From Auriscalpium vulgare (lineage: Eukaryota > Basidiomycota > Agaricomycetes > Russulales > Auriscalpiaceae), in assembly GCA_019915015.1 (NCBI GenBank), contig JAHBBC010000005.1, positions 124,001 through 188,000 of the forward strand: a stretch of 64,000 bases of DNA, written 5' to 3'. Position 1 is the first letter of the stretch. Each line of letters opens with the position of its first letter. This document shows positions 1 to 12,315 of this stretch, piece by piece. The notes beneath the pieces are model-generated. The model saw only the letters and a list, made by a program, of their open reading frames with translations, was not told the DNA's origin and did not search any database. The position numbers and the translations under genes were made by a program.

Positions 1-80
1 GCAGGTATGGTACCGGTACTATACAGGTACATTACCGGGGAAAAACGTTTTCGGGGAAAAACTCAGGTTTTTCCCGCAAC
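1..80. repeat. Unknown repetitive sequence abutting the P450 break
   Basis: Short repeated blocks (GGTACC-like words and two copies of GGGGAAAAAC within 45 bases) start exactly where P450 homology stops. This would suit the end of an inserted element, but only 80 bases are visible and no terminal inverted repeat can be checked. Confidence 0.3.
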
Positions 81-1836
81 GCTAGGATTGGCATATATGG
101 ACTCGTCACGGGTCATTGCCCTGACAGTTACATGTTGTCAGGTACAGCGCGCAGGAGAATGTGCGTAGGTTCTGACCATATGTTAGGGATCACCACAGTG
201 TCAGCAGGGATATCGAATCCACGGTACTGGTCATCGTTTACGGAGCGGTGGGGCAAGCCTGGCTGGTCGGTGGTCAGAGGGTTGCGACGGACGAAATAGG
301 GAGCGTCGCATTGCCTAACGGCACGGGGGCTGCCCACCTATGGTATCGGGTCGTGAGTTTTGTGGGCCCGTCAGAGGCATAGAGCATACCGATAAATCTC
401 TTTCAGAACACAGTCTAGATATGGGAGAGACGACCGATCGTCGAATTCCGGAAGGCGGTCGCGGCCGATGATAGAGTCGATCTCTGCCTGTGCTCGAGCG
501 AATGCGGCAGGATGCATCACCATCAGCAAAAACATGGACTCTAGCATGGCGGTCGTCTGTGCGGTCAGTGAGTCGTGTTTGCCACATCTTTGATGCAGAG
601 AACATACTGTATCAGTTGCAGCTGCGAAATTGCAAATTTAGACTCCAATATGAAAGTTTGCAGAGAAATCACACCCGCGTATAATACTCCCGCCGCCCCC
701 TTAATATCTTCTTCGTCAGCGATGCCAATGGAATTGCTTTGGACTAGAAGGCTAGATGTGAATGACGGGATGGCCGTTCCCGCAGCCTATTCCAAAAGTG
801 ATGAGTTGGCCAGTGGCATCGACACAGCCTACGCTACGGATGTACCGACCATTCTCCTCTGAACCATGCGAAACGGCGCGTCAAGCATTTGCTGCACCTT
901 TTCTCGGGTTTCAAGCGCTCGGCGCTTGAATCCCGCGCCTGGCATCCAGCTGGGAATATATTTGACTGTCCGAGCGGCCTGAGTGACTAGGTGACCTCAA
1001 CGCAGGGACACGACGTACGCGCCGGAAAAAAGTCAACGAGCACCGCGCCGTAATTGGCAGAACCAGTGACCGTGTCGTAGCCTGCTTCCTCGGCGAGGCG
1101 GACGTACAGCTCGTCAACGGACTTCACTGTGTGGCCGTACGCTATCTTCATGATCGTCGCTGCGGTGAAACTGAAAGGACACAAGCATGCTCAGCAGATA
1201 CAAATAATTCTTGAACAGGTCGTCGCCTACCGCCGGACATGCCGTATGAGCTCCTCCGGTGTCTCCGCCAGACCGAGCAAAAAGACACATGCTTCACTGC
1301 GCTGCAAGGGTCGGAACGCCATGACCGATTGCGGATTGAAGTGATCCCAGATCATGCGCCGATGTTTCCGAAACCGGTCTCCGTATGGGAGGTTTGTGAT
1401 AACGGAATCCCATCCCATCCTACGGGGCATTGTCAACGAGCGTCCGACTAGTCGAACTTCACACCGTACAGTTCGGCGATGAGGACGAGGCGCGGGCGGC
1501 ATGAGTAGTTCAAGCTCCGTTTCTCCATGAGGTCGCGAGCAGCCTTCTGAGAGTTCAAGATGACGATGGAGCGCCCGAACACCTTGGCGTGTATGATGTC
1601 CGAGCCTGTAACGGCCGTGCAAGTCAGTAGGCGGGAGACAGCATGTGGGACGTACCATATGTCTTCCCCCATTTCCTGAACGTCTCCTCTGTGCATCCTG
1701 ACGTTAAATGGCGAAGGTTTCCAATGAGCGGATCCTGCGGGGGTCCAGGGGGGAGCCTTCGACGACCAGTGCTGATCCACTTTGAGACAGCGACGGTGCA
1801 AAGCAGTATAGCTGCAAGGACAACGTTCAAGCCCAT
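81..1836 (-). pseudogene. Cytochrome P450, 3'-truncated
   Basis: Class II fungal P450 (membrane heme monooxygenase) read on the minus strand from an ATG at 1836. The first exon (1836-1656) gives an N-terminal hydrophobic anchor (GLNVVLAAILLCTVAVSKW) and the proline hinge LPPGPPQDPLIGNLRHL. Later exons give the B/C-helix region with WDHFNPQSV-type sequence, the KYIPSWMPGAGFKRRA stretch near 950-900, a K-helix-like segment LKEIYRWAAPVPLG near 440-360, and DQYRGFDIPADTVVIPNIW followed by AMTRDESIYANP, which ends near position 81. The PERF-type motif and the heme-binding cysteine exon should follow at once. Instead the frame runs into repetitive GGGGAAAAAC-type sequence with a stop. Either an insertion separates the last exon, now left of the window, or the gene is a fossil. 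The family is clear; the subfamily is not assigned. Confidence 0.8.
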
Positions 1837-3675
1837 CGAGTAGAGTTGGCCAAGCAGGTAGAAAGTGCGGAGGGTAGGGTGGGGCGGGACGGTCTCGGGT
1901 GGACACTCATGAGCAGCGCTTTATACAGGGTCCCGGATCGACGCAAACAGAAGAATCGACTATCCCGACCGCGGGTCCCGGCGTGTGCGCGAGTTTCGAA
2001 ACCCCGTCGGGTCCTGGCGTGTGCGCGAAACCCGTTGGCGCCTTTGATAAGTGCCGTGCTTTGAGCCCACGCGTGTCGACGAGCGCGCCAACTCGCGCAA
2101 GGATGAGAAATAGACCCTCGCAGCAATGTTCCTGATTCGATCCACGGAACACACTCCTCCGGGCTTGTGAGACGCTCATTGAAAACGCCAGATATCGGCT
2201 GAGCTTGTGCGTGCTGTGGAAGTCGATGTGCAATAAGTATGATGGGTCAAGGTTAGGAAGAGATAACTGCCCGTTATACATATCTTTGGCCCGCATTGCA
2301 GCCGTGCGACCCCGAGAGCTGAGACAAGCTCTTGGTCTGCCACTCCGTATGATTGCGCCCCAGCAAGCATGATACCGAGCTCGTCTAATTAGCTGCTTGA
2401 ACAGCACACGGGAAGCCCGGTCGTAACTTATGGGAAACGGAGATTGAAGCGTTCGGCAGCTGACTCGATCGCGCGTGCAATAGCGCCGCTGCCAGCAGCA
2501 GGCTATACCGATTCCCTGGGACGTCCTGCGTCGGACGCCGTCAGCGTTCTCTTGTCGAACTTGGTGGCCAGGACAGGTACACCGGCCGTGTGCGCAGAGC
2601 AGTCACACCTCGATGGCCCCGATCTTTCAATGGTCGCGCACAGAGAAGACAGTGTCCAGGCGCCTTCAGCGCTTCATCTCGATCCTGTCCGTCTACTCTC
2701 CTCAGGGAGACTAAATCTCGCGCGCGGCGACTATCAGCTTTTCAGTCGCATTCGACGTCTCGAGTGCAACTTCGGTGATTAGTTTTGCCAACTAGCCGCT
2801 GCGCTCGCGATGGGCACCCTGCATCGTCCTTGCGTAGGCTGTACTGCAAGTTTTTCCGAGCTGGTCCTCGTGGCCTTTGAGCGCCTCGTCGATATTGGGT
2901 TCTTGTCATGCCTCCGGTGCCTTTGTCTTCTCTTGGCTGAGAGGATGGGGCTTCGCTCTCCATGGAACCTCTCAATCAAGCCCGATAGCGCAGCCGGCCC
3001 CGACCTGTGTTCGGAGAGACTCACGACAAGCCTATATCTGAGTACATCCTGACGCACGCGGAAGTTCCTCAACGGTCGTGGAATTCTCGAGGGATGGCAG
3101 TCGCATTGGCCTGAGAGCGCACTGACGCACCCGTCGTGACAACGTTGAGTCGCGGCTTGCGGCGCAGTCCTCAGAGTCAGATCGCGTTAGGCTTCGACAG
3201 AGTCACATTTGAGAGCCCTTTGTCTTTCTTCCCTCATGAGTCTGTGCGCGACACAGCCCCCATGGTCAGTATCACACTCGCAGGCAAAAGGATAGGTTCA
3301 ACCGTGTTGAGGACGCGTGCAAAGTCTCCATCGGCTATGTTTGCTCAGGTTCGCCCTCGTCCGACACTTTGCCCTCCATAAGAATATTTGCCCATGCCGC
3401 GACCACTCGGCCTGAGTGTCAGCGGATCAGATAACAGATGCGCCATCCACGCTGCAGCACGCCGTGGTCATCTACGCGACCACGCAGACGATCCAAGCCA
3501 GCAACGTCAAGCCTTGTTCCAAGCGCGATCGGAAGGGCCACAATCCAACTACAAAACAAATATAAGCGTCGCGACTGCAACCGAAATCCACATAACCCTG
3601 TCCTCCCGCGCCAAACTTTTGCTTTTGACGCCGTCCTCACAACTTGAACACCATACGATCGAGACCGCGCGCCCA
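1837..3675. other. Gene-free interval
   Basis: About 1.8 kb without a gene I can support. It holds two imperfect copies of a CCCGGCGTGTGCGCGA-type word at about 1975-2035. Open frames here are short, look like no family I know, and do not join into a splice model. Part of it should be the P450 promoter. Confidence 0.5.
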
Positions 3676-4752
3676 ATGAACTCCCCGATTCTCGTGTGGA
3701 TGCTGTATCTCAATCGTGAGGTGACGACAGAGGTACGCCCGCCACCCTGAGCCAACCCCTTGACCACCGCCACACATCTTGCCTCTGCACAGGAGTACGA
3801 GAGATGCTATGAACTCATCCACAATACCGTGCCCCATGCCCGCAACATCCCCCACGCCCCAGAGTCCCAAGAGTCCCTTCGTGAGTGTCCTTCCCGCTGT
3901 GCTGGGTGGTGCTCATGCAGACTCACAGGCCAAATAATCGCGCAAATGATGCCTTTATTGATGATGAGGCATCGCAGGATCCCTCGGGCGCGCTGGCGAG
4001 ACCACGCAACACCCTCAGGAAAGCACTGGATCGAACAGGTGCGTGATTGTCCGCCCACACGTCCTGCTGCCATCCTCATTTGCGGCGGCAGATGCTTGAC
4101 CACATCAACGTCGAACACCACCTCCGCTCCATGATAGGGTATCACCTGGCATGGGAGAACTCTTTGATAGGCATGGTGATGGTGCAGGGGAAGCAGCGGG
4201 AGGTCATCAATATCGGACTGGGGATCAAGCAGTTGGCTGTGGAACCCCGCGATGCGACGGTGGCTGCGTACGTCGAGTCACTGTCTCACAAGGTGCGCCT
4301 CACCGTCACTCCGAGGCTCAGTGCGTGCCTTTGTTGACGTCCCCAAACAGCTCACGGAACTCGAGCTTTCCTTCATCACGCCCGACCTTGCCGACGATGT
4401 TGTCCTCCGAAGATTGTGTATCCTCCTCGCGCTCAAGTCTGCGTATATCAAAGCGATAGGGCAGCCTATCGGGTTTGACTGGTCCCGTCTGGAATTCAAC
4501 ATCCCAGAGGAGACGTGCTGGGGCGACGGGCAGCCGCTGACCGGGTGGGAGTTTCGACTCTACAAGTCGCAGCTCGGGGTGCAACGGCACGGGCAGCTCA
4601 TTGAGGAGTCGTATCAATGCGTCACCGCGCACTTCAGAGGCACGCCGGATTCGAAGTTTATTTGGCAGGACAGCAACAAGGACCTGGAGACATGGGTCCA
4701 GTTCATCAACATCGACCAAATGACGAACGTGATCCCCAAGCTCACGGACTAG
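3676..4752 (+). CDS. 4'-phosphopantetheinyl transferase-like protein (probable pseudoenzyme)
   Basis: Five exons join in phase: 3676-3732, 3793-3880, 3929-4038, 4092-4292 and 4351-4752, giving 285 aa. PPTases move phosphopantetheine from CoA to carrier-protein serines. The fold is recognisable: an N-terminal QIIAQMMPLLMMRHRRIP stretch matches the usual LIGRLLPRMLL helix, GYHLAWENSLIGMVMV takes the place of the usual NISHDN...VA segment, and LALKSAYIKAIGQPIGFDW matches the WxxKEAxxKxxG block. Three functional positions are changed. The ISH histidine is missing (HLAW), the GVD metal-binding aspartate is Gly (IGLGIKQL), and the KEA glutamate is Ser (KSA). The frame is clean, so it is probably expressed, but normal Mg-dependent transfer looks impaired. 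The start codon is chosen because it precedes VWMLYLN, as in family N-termini. Confidence 0.78.
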
Positions 4753-5147
4753 TGGTGTCGTCCATTGTTCTCTCGAAAGGGCAGGGTTGGTTAGCATAGT
4801 GTGTCATTCCGATCGTGTGTGTTATGTCGTGCTGTTTGCTGTCCTTCCTCATACATACCTGGGTTTATGCCCTCGGTTATGCCTCTGTTGTTGTTGTTGT
4901 TGTTGTTGTTGTATTTCCGTGCTTGAAATACTGCTAATGCGTCGCTGTTGATTGTCGCAGGAACACTCGTATTCCTGCAGTCCTGCCTCTGAGGCTGCCT
5001 TCCATCTCATGTTTTTCTCATATTCACGACTGCCAGCGCCACGAGCCCCTCCCTGGCTGAGCTTTATTCCAGCTTATACCAAGTATGGGATGATTCTGGT
5101 ACTTAAATAACGAGGTACGTCCAGCTTGGCGCGGCCGGCACCCCTGC
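4753..5147. other. Convergent intergenic region with TTG microsatellite
   Basis: Short 3' region between two convergent genes. A TTG run of about ten units lies near 4886-4914. No gene seen. Confidence 0.6.
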
Positions 5148-7993
5148 TCATGGCAGCGCACGGCCGAGCAGCGTTGCGGCCCTCCTCGCCTTCAATGCAC
5201 CCTGGTACGCATGGCATACATACTTGACAAATGCGATACCGTCCCTGTCTCCCCGCGCGACGAGCCTGTGGTGCAGAATCTCGAGGTCCGCAAATCCAAT
5301 GAGTGGCGGCACAGTGTCGTCGGGCACGTCCAGAGCAGACGAGAGCCGCACGAGTGGGCGCGTGCCGACGAGCGCGGTGCGTGTGGATCGCATCGCGGGC
5401 AGGGCGGCGGGTACGCGTACGGCTGTGGGTGGGTAACGCAGCATGAAGCCGCGCAGGTGCGCGAGCGCGCGCTCGGTCTCTCCGGAGCTGCAGGTCGCCG
5501 AAAGGATGTGGGTAAGTATGAGGCACGAAGATGGAAGGAAGACGGACGTACAGTGCGAGCACCCTGATCATGGCGGCGTGCGCGCGCTCGATCATGCGCA
5601 CGCTGAGCGGACGCCCGCTGGCAAGCTGACCTGCGTTTTCCAGGGCCGCCCACTCCGCCCAGACCGCCTCCGCGAACGAAAGCGCGACTTCCTTATCGTG
5701 CGGGGCGCGGACCTTGCCGCAGCGCTCGAGGGCTTCAATGTATGAGCGCTCGTTTCTGTCGACGCCGTGTTCGGCGTACAGCGTGCTGAAGAGGACACGA
5801 CTAACGTCCAGGGTGTCGTGCGCATAGAAGATGGACATATATGCATTCAGAAGCCGAGTGGAAAGTGCCACGTTTTGGAAGGGGAAGGCGGCGGTCGCAT
5901 TGCCGTCGATGAATTGCTCTGGATGGGATGAGTGCGGGAGCATGCGTGAGAACAGAGCTTTGGCCTCGTTAACCACTTCTATTCGGCTCTGCGGAGGTAG
6001 ATGCTTGAAGCTGGGGTTGGTCGAAGCCTCAATGACAGAGGTCTGTTGATTTGAAGCTGGGTCACGAGCTTCGTCGGAGCCGGCAGGTGATACAAGCTGC
6101 GGATCGCGCTCTACCAGGGGGGCAATAGACCGCTTGAATGGCGGTCGATACGCAGCGTATGCATGGAACACATGCATCATGGTTGCGTCGTCAATCACCG
6201 CGTCGACGACGTCCTCGCATCCCCCATCCGGCCGCGTGGCCTTGACTAGCTCCGCCAAAATCCACCGCGCGCGGGCGAGATCGCCGATGCGCTTCGCGCC
6301 CTCCAGCAGTGCTGTGAACGTCCTGCCCTCGGGGCGGTGGGAGGAGCGCCCATGCGCGTCCCGGTGCGAGTCGAGCATCTCCTTTGCGAGCCGGAACGCC
6401 TCGTTCACGTACGCCTTGGTACCGGAGCGTGCACAGGAAAGGATGACGGCAGAGTAAGCACCCTCTGTTGGCGCGAGGCGGCGGTCATTCGTCATCTCAG
6501 CAAACAAGTCCAGCGCGCGCTCGGGCTCGGCCGCACCGGAGGGCGGCGCGCACGCGCGGATCATGAGTGTATAGAGTAGCGCGTCAGGGTGTGGATGCGC
6601 AACGTAGCGCATGTGCGCGAAGAGATCCCATGCCTGCGCGTGGGCGAGGGAGGAGGACGTATGGAAGAGAGCACCGATGAGGCGTGTGTACGATGTTATC
6701 GGGGCCGGGAGGGATTGGTTCTCGTAGCGGTGCAAAAGTTCAAGGGCGCCGGTCGGCACAGACTCGGGAGGAGAAGAAATTTCATGGGCCTTTATGTGAA
6801 GATGGCGCTGACGGTCGGTAGGACGTTCTGAAAGAGATGAGAAGATGAGTGAAGGCAGAGCAGAACAGAATCTATGTGTTACCTGTGAGAAAACGCTTCA
6901 TGAATTCTTCGATGCCAGACACATCGCCTTTTGTTGCGTGATATCCCATGACATCGTTCACAGACTCTTCAAGCAAGGGGACGCCAGTCCTCTGCGCGCT
7001 GGGATTAGTGTTGATGAGGACAAACCCGGCACAGGAAACACACCCGCATTAAATCCAGAGCACCTTCCGCAGATTGTAAATCTCCACTTCGGAGCTGTGT
7101 GGCCGTTAATTCCTAAGTGCTACACCCATGAACCGCGGCACGCACGCAATTCCGGACCAACGCTTTCCATTCGTCATAGGATAATAAAGCGACTGGCACG
7201 TGGAATCTGGGAGCAGTAGTCTGGTCGACCAGAGGCGAAAGTCTTCTCTGGGCTGCCTCGAGACCCGGAGTTATTTCCTGCAAGCGTTCGAGCACTCGCT
7301 GATGGGAGAGAGAGGTATCTCGGGCGACAGTTGGAGGTGGCGGCAGTGGACTCTCGGGCAGGCCCTCACGCTGATTCAGGACTACCGAGAAGGCGCTTTG
7401 TTGAGAAGTTGGCGACAGGGATTCTGGGACAAAACTTCGGGCGAGGCGCTCAACTATTGCCTTGTCTATCTGTGCTTGTGACTCTGTCGTAGCTTCGGCT
7501 GCGACTGCGCGAGAGGGTTCGGGCAGGCGTAACACGTCTTCGTAGAATGCTAACAGCTCATTTTCACTGTAGGTGAATGCCTCCATGGGCGCCTTTGGCC
7601 ACCGCGACGTGAGCTATGTGGTTATATTTCAAAATAAAAAAATGCTACTCACCTCCTCCCTGACAATTTCTGCCAGCGCCTCCACACGTCGCGCGAGCAC
7701 TTGGGACGGACCCGCAGTATCCTCCTGCCGGCGCACCGGGAGCATCGAGTTGGATCTCCTACGACCTCTACATGGCCTCAGAAATGCACAGCAAAGCTCT
7801 AGAGGTAGACGTACCGAGGCCGTTCTTGCTGTGGGAGAAGATGAACCTGTGGAGCGGGCAAAGATACCAGAAGTGCCTGGTGCATCCTCCGCTTTCCTAC
7901 TTGCAAACCCAGCAAAGTCGCAGTTTGTCGCATGGTGGCTTGGGAAGAGAGGCGGAGAATGGTGAGGTCGAGAAGACCTGGAGGCAAAGTCAT
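5148..7993 (-). CDS. Pentatricopeptide repeat (PPR)-like protein, probably mitochondrial
   Basis: Seven exons on the minus strand join in phase: 7993-7815, 7767-7653, 7613-7146, 7094-7044, 6991-6883, 6827-5552 and 5487-5148, giving 845 aa. The N-terminus is basic and hydroxylated without acidic clusters, as in matrix-targeted proteins. The middle and C-terminal parts carry paired-helix repeats with PPR hallmarks, for example ITSYTRLIGAL, ALLYTLMIRACA and GAYSAVILSCARSG, plus LRSGDLQSAEGALDLM encoded by the 51-nt fourth exon. Such proteins bind mitochondrial RNA for processing or translation. The fourth intron includes an in-frame stop, which supports splicing. A 5' UTR intron may precede the ATG, since a branch-site-like GCTAAC and a CAG lie just upstream, so the exact start is less certain. 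Confidence 0.82.
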
Positions 7994-8368
7994 GACGGGG
8001 CTGCGAAATTTACAGGTTAGCATACATTTCGGATGCAGATACAAGCTTGCTTACCAGTCCTAAATCTGAGCTCAGTACTACCAAGACTCAATTCTGCTGC
8101 TTCATGTGCCGCGCTGGGAGGAAGAGGATATCGTGTCACTGTCGTCTGACTCGTCAGTGCCCGCGCGCGTCGAAATATCTGCCACGTGAGTTATCAATTT
8201 ATCATCCGAGCCCTAACCTCAGCGGTCGGAGTTAAATAATGACAACAAATATCACGTAATAAACGGGGACCGAATCCCGGAGCGCCGAGAGAACTCGGTA
8301 AGATCATAAGCTCTTCCTGCAACGAGCTTGTCACTCTCTGTCTTCCTCTTCCTTCCACCCACATCACC

Positions 8369-9876
8369 ATGCCCAAGGTCGTCGTTCTCGGTGCTGCAGG
8401 TGCGTGAGGCATCTCGCTACCTTGTTTGACAGGTGACTGATGTTAGATCAGGCGGAATCGGCCAGCCCTTAGCCCTCCTGCTGAAGGCGAATCCTCTTGT
8501 TACTGAGGTAATTGTTCTGTTGCTCTGAGGTAGGACTGCATGGATAATGATGCTCGCGTATCAGCTTTCGTTGTTCGATATCGTCAACACGCCCGGCGTC
8601 GCTGCCGATCTGTCGCACATCGCCACGCCAGCGAAGGTTGAGGGTTTCCTACCCCCCGACGATGGCCTCGCCAAGACCCTCAAAGGCGCTGATATCGTCG
8701 TCATCCCGGCTGGCGTACCCCGCAAGCCCGGAGTGAGTTGTTCCCATCCTCTCGCCATCCGATCGCTCATATATATCGCGCGTCTAGATGACCAGGTAAC
8801 TGACTGCTCTACTGGGCTCGAAATTGATACTGATCTCATCGCGGCCCACTGCAGAGATGATCTTTTCAAGGTGCGCTTCTAGTCTCACGCGCTATCTCCC
8901 TGGCTAACTTCTCCCGTAGATCAACGCAGGTATCGTCCGGGATCTGGCCACCGGCATTGCGACGAATGCCCCGAAGGCTTTCGTTCTCGTCATCTCCAAT
9001 CCCGTCAACTCGACCGTGCCCATCGTTGCTGAGGTGTTCAAGAAGCACGGCGTCTTCGACCCAAAGAAGTGCGTAAACTTTGCCTATCCTTTATCGGTAT
9101 AGGGGCCCCGTCTCACGCAGCCTGGCAGGCTCTTCGGTGTCACAACCCTGGACGTTGTTCGTGCATCCACGTTCGTCGCCGAGATCGCAGGCGACCTGGG
9201 GAAGGCGCCCTCTGTTGTCGTCCCCGTTGTCGGGGGCCACAGCGGCGTCACAGTACGCCTAAGCCGCGCTGTCACCCGTCGCCCGCTGATCGTCCGCCTT
9301 GTCTGCTCAGATTGTTCCCATTCTTTCTCAATCGTCACTGCCTCTGCCGTCCGGCTTCGCAAAGTCGGATTTGGAGGCGCTCACGTACCGCATCCAGTTC
9401 GGTGGCGATGAGGTTGTCAAGGCAAAGGACGGTGCAGGCTCGGCGACGCTGTCTATGGCGTACGCGGGCGCTGAGTTCGCCACAAAGGCCCTCAAGGCCC
9501 TCGGCGGAGAGAAGGGAATCATCGCGCCAAGTTATGTCAATCTCGATGCTGACAAGGCCGGCGGCGATGCGGTCAAGAAACAGATTGGCAAGGACTTGGA
9601 GTACTTCTCGTCGAACGTGGAGATCGGGGTGCGTGCACTTTTTTTATCTCGCTGATGGCGAGTCGTTGACCCCTTGCCTTCTCTGCAGCCGGAGGGTGTC
9701 GTGAAGATCAATCCTCTCGGGAAGCTGACCGAGTACGAGCAGAGCCTCATCGTCGCTGCTGTGCCCGAGCTCGCCACCAACATCGAGAAGGTCAGTACTC
9801 GAGGATGCCGTTTTTGAAACAGTACTAACTTCGTTTGCTGCAGGGCGTCTCGTTCATCGGTTCGTCAAAGCTTTGA
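8369..9876 (+). CDS. NAD-dependent malate dehydrogenase with a peroxisomal C-terminus
   Basis: Ten exons join in phase: 8369-8399, 8452-8507, 8565-8732, 8788-8795, 8855-8870, 8920-9068, 9129-9252, 9311-9628, 9689-9790 and 9844-9876, giving 334 aa, the usual length. It converts malate and oxaloacetate with NAD. The N-terminus is a Rossmann motif with no transit peptide ([20 protein letters not shown]). Further on are the substrate-loop arginines ([14 protein letters not shown]), [11 protein letters not shown], and VVGGHSGVT with the catalytic histidine. The last residues are GSSKL, so the protein ends in SKL, the canonical PTS1 import signal. This resembles peroxisomal MDH of the glyoxylate cycle and beta-oxidation (yeast Mdh3 type) rather than the mitochondrial enzyme. 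Exon 4 is only 8 nt long. Confidence 0.95.
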
Positions 9877-10532
9877 TCGACATGGTCTGTATAAGTACAC
9901 CAAATGATTGTATGCTAGAAGAAGATCGTGTAGCCTGTTGTTTTACCATCACAATCAAGCTGACCCTGGTCGCAGCACTCGCACCCCGCACGAGCTTCGA
10001 TGGTTTCGACCTTGAATTCAAGCTCTCCCTAACTTCCATCTTTTCGTCCGTGCGAACCCGCGTGAGAAATAGACAGGCTCCGCCACAGCTGGCAGTGGCA
10101 TAATTCGAAGATGCATTTATCAGCTTCGCAGCGCTCATCTGCATCATCCGTCAAGCTTCAAGCGCAATATCTAAGCTCGGGTTACACCCAAAGGAGTTCC
10201 TGGCTGTCTGTTCCCTCGCAACGCCGACAGGATGTTACCAGCGGTATCCGTGAGCGTATTCTTAGGCGTCCAGTGCGCACCGAGGTTCTCACCTTGTGAC
10301 AACACTGACAGCCCGCATGCGGTGCTGCAGATAGATAAAAGGGACAAAGACGTGGTGGGGATTCTGCATACGCAACGCATCTGCGCTCTGCCTCCTCCGC
10401 TCTTTCTGTCTGACCTATTGCTCTGTCGGCTTCGCTCGTGCGCTCTTTCCGCTCGTTCCGTTCGTTCCGCCCGTTCGTTCCGTCTCGCCCGTTTCGCCGT
10501 TTCGCTTGCTGTGGATATTGTCTTATCTGAGG
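9877..10532. other. Intergenic region, no gene seen
   Basis: Holds the 3' end of the malate dehydrogenase gene and the promoter of the next gene. Near 10430-10500 is a run of short CGTTCCGTTCGTTCCGCCCG-type repeats, likely 5' UTR of the downstream gene. No coding region supported. Confidence 0.5.
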
Positions 10533-12315
10533 ATGGCGGAATTAGAGTTGCTCGCGGAGTGTCTCAGGGACGAGCGGCTGACTTCGGTGAGGATTTGTTA
10601 GTTCTCTCTAACGAGCTGCGCTTGACTAATCGTGGATTTGCAGGGAGTAGCTGGTGAGCATCCATGTCAGGAACAACTTTCATCAGAAACTAAGGTGACG
10701 GTGTCTGCCTTGATAGTCGCGAGTGCCGCACTCCTCGTAAGTGTGCTTCACTCCGCTCAATTCTCCCAATATACAGATTCACTCACTCAAAATAACCAGA
10801 TCTACGACTGGTCTCTCACGTCAAAGGACGAAGTACGGCGCAACGCTAGTTCTCATCATCGGGTTCTAACGGCTCCCCGAACAGCTGAAATTCATGTGGC
10901 GCTTCGACCGCATTACCTACGTCCGTACTCTGTTCTTCTTCGCGCGGTACGCAGGATTGGCCTGTGCGATCCTGGATGTGCTCCCGGTAAGCCCGACTCG
11001 CCTGCATCTGTGTCTTGTGCACAAAACTGATGCCACACGGCAATCTGCACCAGACGACAGTGAGCCGTGCCAACATAGTGACGTGCCTCCGCCTTGTGAC
11101 CGTGTTAGCAGCAGAATGTGTGTGATATTCGTGTCTCATCGGAGGGTATGAGCTAATTCGGCGGATAGTCGTGCTTGCGACAAGGACGTGGGCAGCGTGG
11201 GAGCGCAGCCGCACTATCCTTATCCTGCTTGTCGGGTTCCTCTTCGTGAGTTGCACTCATCCTCGATTCAGAGCGTTCATGATGGGAATGCGGGGTATGT
11301 AGATTTGTGTCACGCCCGCGGCTGTGGTAATTGTCAAGGATATCGTGACGACAACGTGTGAGTACAAAAATCAGAAATCTTCAAACCGTACAATCGCTGA
11401 TACGAGGCCAATCAGGGAGTCCGCCATTGGGTGCGATTGGGCCTTCGCTGCCAGAGTGCCGCATCCTCATCAGCGACGTGCGTGATTTCTGGGCTGTGCC
11501 ATACCTCGCTATCATTCTGTTTGAGACTGGTAAGCGGCAATCCGATGGCTCCTGGTTCGAACTTCGAAGTAGGCGCTGACGTGGCCATGCTTGCTTCAGT
11601 TGTATTGTGTCTGACGACGTATAAAGTCGTTCAATTTTATCGCGCGATTCCGAAGAGTGTCCGGCATCGGGTGCCACTACTGGATGTACTCTGGAAAGAT
11701 GGTGAGCAAGCACACTATACTTATGCCGTTGTAGAATTGACAGTCTGAATGTTTGCATCTTACAATCAGGCGTCATCTACTTCGTCTTCATGGTTTGTGA
11801 GTACATTGCTCCTGAAACATGGTAGGGGTGATCAAACGGCCTTTTATGTCGCCAGGCCTCGGTGTGCTCAACATTGGTCTTGTTTTCGGGGTCGCAGTGA
11901 GTGCGCGCGGCGCGCGGTCCTTGTTTCTCACAATTGACAACTTGTGACTGCTTCTCACAGGGCCCTGACATACGGTCTGGAGGAACACAGTGAGTTCGAC
12001 TCCCGCGAGCAGCCATCCAATGTGTCTCACGTACTGAATATCATGCTCCAATCCAGACTGCAAATGGTGATCCACAGCATGCTTGCGACGCGCATCGTGC
12101 TCCACCTGTCCTCTACGACCGCAAAAGACGTTGCCCTGTTTGGGTCGTCCATCTCGACGCGACGGAGGTATTCGGCCTCCACGACACTGGTGATTGATAT
12201 CAGGGGAGACGAGGAGATGTGTGCCGTGGGCGAGATTGAGCTAGACGCCGAGACGCTGAATCTTAAGCCGGACAATCCGTTCGCGCCTCCGAGTCCGAGT
12301 GGGGTGGAGAAGTGA
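10533..12315 (+). CDS. DUF6533-type multi-pass membrane protein
   Basis: A many-exon gene starting at ATG 10533 (MAELELLAECLRDERLTS). The signature block VASAALL-IYDWSLTSKDE, split by an intron near 10740-10800, is followed by LKFMWRFDRITYVRTLFFFARYAG, the arrangement of the basidiomycete DUF6533 domain. Later exons encode hydrophobic helices: RANIVTCLRLVTVLAAE, TRTWAAWERSRTILILLVGFLF, FWAVPYLAIILFET, VVLCLTTYKVVQFY and LGVLNIGLVFGVA. The acidic cytoplasmic tail ends at 12315. The total suits the six to seven membrane passes usual for the family. Its function is unknown; a receptor-like role is only a guess from the topology. Exon ends in the middle were not all fixed. Confidence 0.8.

Noticed and set aside
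5074..5487. C-terminal Arg-rich read-through frame of the PPR-like gene
   Set aside because: It reads through a GTACGT-to-CAG intron (5551-5488) into the wrong frame. Splicing gives a normal repeat-type C-terminus ending at 5148.
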